NCBI GenBank assembly: GCA_944324845.1
Contig: CALUXX010000002.1
Span: forward strand, 331,599 to 395,598
Reading direction: 5' to 3'
DNA length: 64,000 nt
Source: Candidatus Gastranaerophilales bacterium
Lineage (GTDB): Bacteria; Cyanobacteriota; Vampirovibrionia; Gastranaerophilales; Gastranaerophilaceae
This document shows positions 59,923 to 64,000 of the stretch, piece after piece (the first letter of the stretch is position 1; every line of letters begins with the position of its first letter). The notes beneath the pieces are model-generated. The model saw only the letters and a program-made list of their open reading frames with translations, did no database searches and was not told where the DNA came from. A program made the position numbers and the translations under genes.

Positions 59923-61158
59923 ATGACGATAGATGACGCATTAGTAATGATTTTGGCAGGAGGAGAAGGAAAAAGATTATATCCTCTGACAAAAGATAGA
60001 GCAAAACCGGCAGTTCCGTTTGGCGGTCGTTATAGAATTATTGATTTTGTAATAAATAATTTCATAAATTCAGGTTTTTTCAAAATAAAAGTTCTGACAC
60101 AATATAAGTCAGATTCTTTAAATAAGCATATAACAAGAGGATGGGCATTATCGCCATTTTTAAATCAATATGTAGATTTGGCACCGGCTCAGATGCGAAC
60201 AGGTAATGATTGGTATCGTGGAACAGCGGATGCAATTTATCAAAATATTTTCCATATTTTGGACGAAGATCCAAGGTATGTTTGTATTTTTGGTGGTGAT
60301 CATATATATAAAATGCATGTAGCTCAAATGCTTAATTATCATAAAGAAAAGAAAGCTGATTTATCCATTTCAGGAATTCCTATTCCTATCGAGCAAGCTT
60401 CAGAATTCGGAATTATGGAAGTTGATGAAAATTGGAGATTGATTAATTTTGTAGAAAAGCCAAAAACGCCTCCAAAATCTATTCCTGGAAATCCTGGAAT
60501 GTGCCTTGCCTCTATGGGAAATTATATTTTTGATAAAGAAATTCTACTAACTGCATTAGAAAAAGATTATCAAAATCACGAATCACAACATGACTTTGGA
60601 AAAGATGTTATTCCGATGTTGTTGAATGAAGGTAAAAATATTTATGTATATAATTTTGCGTCTAATTCGTTTCCTGGAATGACAGATAGTGAAAGAGGAT
60701 ATTGGAAAGATGTCGGAAGTATTGATGCTTATTGGCAAGCAAATATGGATTTGTTAGAGCATACTCCGGAATTAAATCTTTATTCTAAGGAATGGCCGTT
60801 AAGAACCTTTAACTATAATTACCCACCTGCAAAATTTGTTTGGGAAGAGGGTGATAGAGTTGGTATGGCAACAAATTCTATGGTGTCTGAAGGTTGTATC
60901 ATTTCAGGTGGTGGACTTTCCAGATGCGTTCTATCTCCAAAAGTTAGAATTAATAGTTACGCGAGTGTAACAGACAGTATTCTGATGGAGAATGTAGAAG
61001 TTGGCAGATATTCACAAATTAGAAAAACTATTATTGATAAAAATGTTGTAATTCCACCATATACAAGGATTGGATTTGATAGAGAAGAAGATTTGAAACA
61101 TGGCTTCCATATTTCAGAATGTGGAGTTACAGTAGTGCCAAAGGGGGCTATTTTGTAA
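59923..61158 (+). CDS. glgC: Glucose-1-phosphate adenylyltransferase
   Basis: A 411-residue ADP-glucose synthase: MILAGGEGKRLYPLTKDRAKP, GTADAIYQNI, FGGDHIYKM, FVEKPKTPP and GYWKDVGSIDAYWQAN are the catalytic blocks, followed by a left-handed beta-helix domain. It makes ADP-glucose for glycogen, pointing to glucan storage; no other glg gene is in the window. GAGG precedes the ATG, and a terminator follows. Confidence 0.95.
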   Translation: MTIDDALVMILAGGEGKRLYPLTKDRAKPAVPFGGRYRIIDFVINNFINSGFFKIKVLTQYKSDSLNKHITRGWALSPFLNQYVDLAPAQMRTGNDWYRGTADAIYQNIFHILDEDPRYVCIFGGDHIYKMHVAQMLNYHKEKKADLSISGIPIPIEQASEFGIMEVDENWRLINFVEKPKTPPKSIPGNPGMCLASMGNYIFDKEILLTALEKDYQNHESQHDFGKDVIPMLLNEGKNIYVYNFASNSFPGMTDSERGYWKDVGSIDAYWQANMDLLEHTPELNLYSKEWPLRTFNYNYPPAKFVWEEGDRVGMATNSMVSEGCIISGGGLSRCVLSPKVRINSYASVTDSILMENVEVGRYSQIRKTIIDKNVVIPPYTRIGFDREEDLKHGFHISECGVTVVPKGAIL

Positions 61159-61183
61159 CATTTGCTAACAATTTTGGTTATTT

Positions 61184-61226
61184 AAAAATTTTTTGAGGTA
61201 CAATTTTTTTGTACCTCAAAATTTTG
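61184..61226 (+). terminator. Terminator after glgC
   Basis: TTTTGAGGTACAA and TTGTACCTCAAAA pair perfectly over 13 bp around a T-rich loop, with TTTTG after the stem, about 30 bases beyond the glgC stop. Confidence 0.8.
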
Positions 61227-61306
61227 TGTAAATTTTTGTGAATACAATAGCAAAAAAAAGGCAATTTCGGTGTTTTATATACGTTGTTGCTTTTGGGTAG
61301 GAATTT

Positions 61307-61897
61307 ATGTCTAGAATAAGCGGTATAAATTTAATAGGACAAATGTCGAGTTCTGTAACGGACTCTGTAGTTTCTGTTATGCCTAAAACGACAATTTCCG
61401 GAAAAAATACCTTAAAAGCTATTGATTGGATAGGAGATAAATTTTCATCCCCAGAAAACCGACTTATTTTAGGGGTTACAGCATTGATGACCCAGCCTTT
61501 TATTGATGCTAGGAACAAAAAAGTTGATGAAGAAACTCGTAAAGTTTCAGTAGCGAGAACTGTTGCAAAAATAATTGCAGGAACATTAACCGGTTATTTT
61601 GTTCGTGCCGGTTGTATCAAAATGATTGATGCAATGACTCAACTTCCATCCAAGGTAGATCCAAAAACCTTTGGTGGTCGTATGAGGATGTTGTTTACGC
61701 CTGAGGATGCTAAAACAGGTGTGCTGCAAGATTTGAAAATGTATAAAAACGCTCTTGGAACAACAATATCTCTGTTCGTAATGTTGTTTACAAACTTTTT
61801 AATAGATGCGCCTTTAACAAAATATTTAACCAACTTATTTACAGATAAGTATGTTCATAAGCAAAAGACTGATAAAGGAGGGACTGTAAATGAGTAG
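61307..61897 (+). CDS. Hypothetical membrane protein, first of a related pair
   Basis: A 196-residue protein not recognised by name. Hydrophobic segments lie at about residues 87-105 and 150-170. The block ARNKKVDEETRKVSVARTVA before the first segment fits the charged motif of the proteins at 22636 and 23201 (D, several residues, ETKK, then R-E-hydrophobic). Its stop overlaps the start of the next gene by 8 bases. A GGGTAGGA site precedes the ATG. Confidence 0.65.
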   Translation: MSRISGINLIGQMSSSVTDSVVSVMPKTTISGKNTLKAIDWIGDKFSSPENRLILGVTALMTQPFIDARNKKVDEETRKVSVARTVAKIIAGTLTGYFVRAGCIKMIDAMTQLPSKVDPKTFGGRMRMLFTPEDAKTGVLQDLKMYKNALGTTISLFVMLFTNFLIDAPLTKYLTNLFTDKYVHKQKTDKGGTVNE

Positions 61898-62531
61898 TAG
61901 TACCTCTGTGTTTGAAGCTATAAAAAATTATATGGCTAAAAATTATGGCAAAAGTCACGGTAAAATGCTTATTCATACCGGCGTAATCGGTTGGATATTG
62001 TCAGCAGCAGCACAAGTTGGTGCTATTGTTACCAATGATAAAATTTCTCACAAGCAGAAGATGTATCTTATTCCTCAGGAATTGGCGGATGCTGCTGTAA
62101 ATATTGTTTCATTTTATTTGATTACTCAATCTTTTAAATCTGTTGTTACAAAAGCAGTAAATTGTGGAAAAATATTAAACAAACCGGTTCGAGAATTCTT
62201 AGAAACTAATAATGTCAAAAATGTTGGTAAAAAGACTTTTGATGTTTTAAGGGATGGAAAGTTGCCAAAAGACCTTGTGGATAAGTTTGAGTCTTTTAGA
62301 AACGGTGTGGATTTTACAGGAACAACATTAGGCTCTATTTTATCTTGTAATATTGTTACTCCTATTATTAGAAATGAAATTGCGACTAATAAACAGAAAA
62401 AACATATTGCAAAAATGGAAGAATATAATATTTCTGTAGTTGATCCGGCAAAGAATTGTTATTTACCAAGACCTTCAATTCAATCATTTCAGGCAAACGC
62501 ATATAAATCTTCATCTTCTTTAAAAATATAA
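61890..62531 (+). CDS. Hypothetical membrane protein, second of a related pair
   Basis: A 213-residue protein with hydrophobic segments at about residues 30-48 and 65-85 and another near 140-160. The block VTNDKISHKQKMYLIPQELA corresponds to the family motif. The C terminus contains CYLPRPSIQSF, matching CYPPRVNFASF of the protein at 23201 in all six fixed positions. It is translated after 61307 through an 8-base overlap, with GGAGGG upstream. The last 12 bases overlap the convergent anti-sigma gene. Function unknown. Confidence 0.65.
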   Translation: MSSSTSVFEAIKNYMAKNYGKSHGKMLIHTGVIGWILSAAAQVGAIVTNDKISHKQKMYLIPQELADAAVNIVSFYLITQSFKSVVTKAVNCGKILNKPVREFLETNNVKNVGKKTFDVLRDGKLPKDLVDKFESFRNGVDFTGTTLGSILSCNIVTPIIRNEIATNKQKKHIAKMEEYNISVVDPAKNCYLPRPSIQSFQANAYKSSSSLKI

Positions 62532-63047
62532 GTATAAAAAGCCACCTATGATTGTTATTAAAAGTGCGGTGAATAAAATCATTAATTTGTAGAAATAGTT
62601 TGTTGTGTATTCTTTGTTATCTTGAAGTTTATGTAGAATTTCTTTTGAGTAATCATATTTAAAATCATTTTTTGTTTTGTTATAAGCGTTTCCTATTGCC
62701 TTTTGAAATCTATACATAGATTCAAGTTCTTTTCTTGCTGTGGGATTTGATATCGTCATTTTTTTCATCATAATATTTTCGCGAGAATTTAGTTCATTAT
62801 CTACATAAGCAGACAATCTATTTTTAAATTCATAGCCTAACGTTTCTTCTTCTTTTTCTATTTGATTTTTGGGGGTAGAATTTTGATATTTCCCAAGTAT
62901 ATTGTTAAGGTCATTAATCTTTTTTCGACACATTGGACATTTTGCTAAATGTAGATCAACATACTCTTTTAATTTTGGGTTCAGTTTACCTTTTATGTAA
63001 AAACTTATTAGCGCAGAAACCTGATTGCAAGTTAGTTCTTTATTCAT
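62520..63047 (-). CDS. Anti-sigma factor with zinc-binding N-terminal domain
   Basis: A 175-residue membrane protein: an N-terminal ZAS-type domain with CNQVSALI and HLAKCPMCRKK, a helical middle, and one membrane segment near the C terminus (LMILFTALLITIIGGFLYLYF). It is expected to hold the ECF sigma factor encoded just upstream until a signal arrives. An unusual point is a second ZAS-like block (AYVDNELNSRE) in the middle. The ATG at 63047 was preferred to a TTG directly behind AAGGAG. Confidence 0.88.
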   Translation of the reverse strand: MNKELTCNQVSALISFYIKGKLNPKLKEYVDLHLAKCPMCRKKINDLNNILGKYQNSTPKNQIEKEEETLGYEFKNRLSAYVDNELNSRENIMMKKMTISNPTARKELESMYRFQKAIGNAYNKTKNDFKYDYSKEILHKLQDNKEYTTNYFYKLMILFTALLITIIGGFLYLYF

Positions 63048-63060
63048 TGTTAACAACTCC

Positions 63061-63657
63061 TTATATGTAATTTTTTAAAACTTCTTGTAACTTTATTCTT
63101 GCTCGAGCAATTCTCGATTTTACAGTTCCGACACTGGTATTTGTAGTTTTTGCAATTTCATCATAACTTAGGCCCTGAAATTCTCTTAATATAATTGCAA
63201 TTTTAAAAGGTTCAGGCAGCTGTCGAATTGCAGATTTTATCATGTTTTCGCATTCGGCGGTTATACATTTTTCTACGGGTTTGCCTTTGGTGTCTGTAAT
63301 TTCTATTTTTAAAGAAAAGTCTGGTGAATTTTCGTTACAATCTATGTATATTAACTCTGGTGTTTTTTTTGTTTTTCTCAAACTGTCGTAGTATGTATTT
63401 GTTATTATCTGGTTTAGCCAACGTTTAAAGCATTTAGGATTTTTTAGTGTGTGTATGTTTTTTGCTATCTTTAGAAGTACATCTTGGGTTAAATCATAAA
63501 CGTTTTCATCATTCTTTGCAAAATATGCTAGTGTTGCATATACTTCTTTTTGAATTTTTTTTAGTAGTTCACCTAATGCTTTAAAATCATCTTTTTGTGA
63601 TAATACAACAAGTTCCTCTAGTGACATTTTTTTATAGAGCAACTTATTTTCTGACAT
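63061..63657 (-). CDS. ECF-type RNA polymerase sigma factor
   Basis: A 198-residue sigma factor. Region 2 includes DLTQDVLLKIAKNIHTLKNPKCFKRWL and region 4 ends with LPEPFKIAIILREFQGLSYDEIAKTTNTSVGTVKSRIARAR, the helix-turn-helix that reads the -35 element. It lies 13 bases upstream of its anti-sigma factor and is read first. A strong AAGGAGG site precedes the ATG. The trigger and regulon are unknown. Confidence 0.95.
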   Translation of the reverse strand: MSENKLLYKKMSLEELVVLSQKDDFKALGELLKKIQKEVYATLAYFAKNDENVYDLTQDVLLKIAKNIHTLKNPKCFKRWLNQIITNTYYDSLRKTKKTPELIYIDCNENSPDFSLKIEITDTKGKPVEKCITAECENMIKSAIRQLPEPFKIAIILREFQGLSYDEIAKTTNTSVGTVKSRIARARIKLQEVLKNYI

Positions 63658-64000
63658 GAGAATTCCTCCTTAATATAATATTAAGAAGTAATATTTTTAT
63701 TAGTACCAACTTGTTACCAAACTAATTAGGTAATATTCAAAATCTAACAAGTATAATACTAAGTATTGTATTTGGAAGCTTTATTTAGGATACAAATAAA
63801 TCCGCCATTGCGAATTTACTTCGGAATCTTAGCTGTTTTGAATAGATCCTGAAACAAGTTCAGGATGACGGGTAAAACAATTACAAATGTGTCATTGCGA
63901 ATTTATTTCGGAATCTTATCTGATTTGAATAGATCCTGAAACAAGTTCAGGATGACGGGTAAAACAATTACAAATGTGTCATTGCGAATTTATTTCGGAA
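63658..64000. repeat. 87-bp tandem repeat with palindromes at the right edge
   Basis: From about 63804 an 87-bp unit repeats: 63804-63890, 63891-63977 and a partial third copy to the end. Each unit holds two small hairpins with 5-base loops: ATCCTGAA-ACAAG-TTCAGGAT (perfect) and ATTGCGAA-TTTAT-TTCGGAAT (one mismatch). Copies differ at only a few bases. No gene is seen here. The stretch 63658-63803 carries the sigma factor ribosome site and AT-rich upstream DNA. Confidence 0.85.

Noticed and set aside
63804..64000. CRISPR array at the right edge
   Set aside because: The 87-bp units are contiguous with no variable spacers, and no cas genes are in the window.

Overview
The window is AT-rich bacterial chromosome with dense coding, short gaps and many strong AGGAGG-like ribosome sites. 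The gene set points to a Gram-negative-type anaerobe: a Kdo transferase for lipopolysaccharide, diaminopimelate epimerase, the MEP isoprenoid route (dxs-like, ispG), an [FeFe]-hydrogenase maturase (hydE), an ACT-like protein resembling hydrogenase regulators, glgC and MscL. Together with several families of unrecognised small membrane and helical proteins, this fits best with Gastranaerophilales (Melainabacteria/Vampirovibrionia, non-photosynthetic relatives of Cyanobacteria from animal guts). That placement is inference from gene content and style, not from a marker tree. No phage, insertion sequence, rRNA or CRISPR array was seen.

Layout. 1-6.2 kb (minus): the end of a 5'-nucleotidase, a small ACT-like protein, glyS, then a secreted cluster with a GHL10-type glycosidase, a TPR protein and a small exported protein. 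The glycosidase gene ends at an A10 run, past which a second frame continues. 6.3-12.6 kb: ispG against a plus-strand run of phosphoesterase, Cys-cluster protein, rlmN, an orphan membrane protein, dapF and the rpsF-ssb-rpsR operon. 12.7-16.1 kb: a nucleotidyltransferase, an unlisted 57-residue gene, a long leader with possible RNA structure, then a response regulator and a histidine kinase separated by a terminator-like hairpin. 16.2-22 kb: Stealth-DUF4422 fusion, galE, ABC exporter (cell-surface glycan) and thrC. 22-24.4 kb (minus): MscL with a zinc ribbon, two related membrane proteins, tag. 24.5-28.1 kb: a 1209-residue exported TPR protein with a very long charged tail.

28.1-31.2 kb (minus): an operon of parvulin, M24 peptidase, SpoU methyltransferase and a C_GCAxxG_C_C protein; then tRNA-Gly(UCC), a degenerate PurN-like protein with a Cys tail, ilvB, coiled-coil exported proteins, rph, a membrane protein and a PHP protein. 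38.3-43.6 kb: an 801-residue orphan, a Y-family polymerase and, divergently, a regulator made of four GntR-type winged helices. 43.6-49.8 kb: smc-scpA-scpB-metalloprotease. 49.8-58.5 kb: ferritin, dxs-like, mnmA, hydE-bioB, folK and a flavoprotein, waaA. 58.7-64 kb: a probable surface or filament protein, glgC, another pair of membrane-family proteins, an ECF sigma/anti-sigma pair, and 87-bp tandem repeats running off the end.

The strongest candidates for undescribed biology are the dispersed membrane-protein family (9991, 22636, 23201, 61307, 61890, perhaps 40716), two members of which share a CYxPRxxxxSF tail; the four-winged-helix regulator facing the polymerase; the A10 frameshift in the glycosidase; and the helical-ended protein at 58683.
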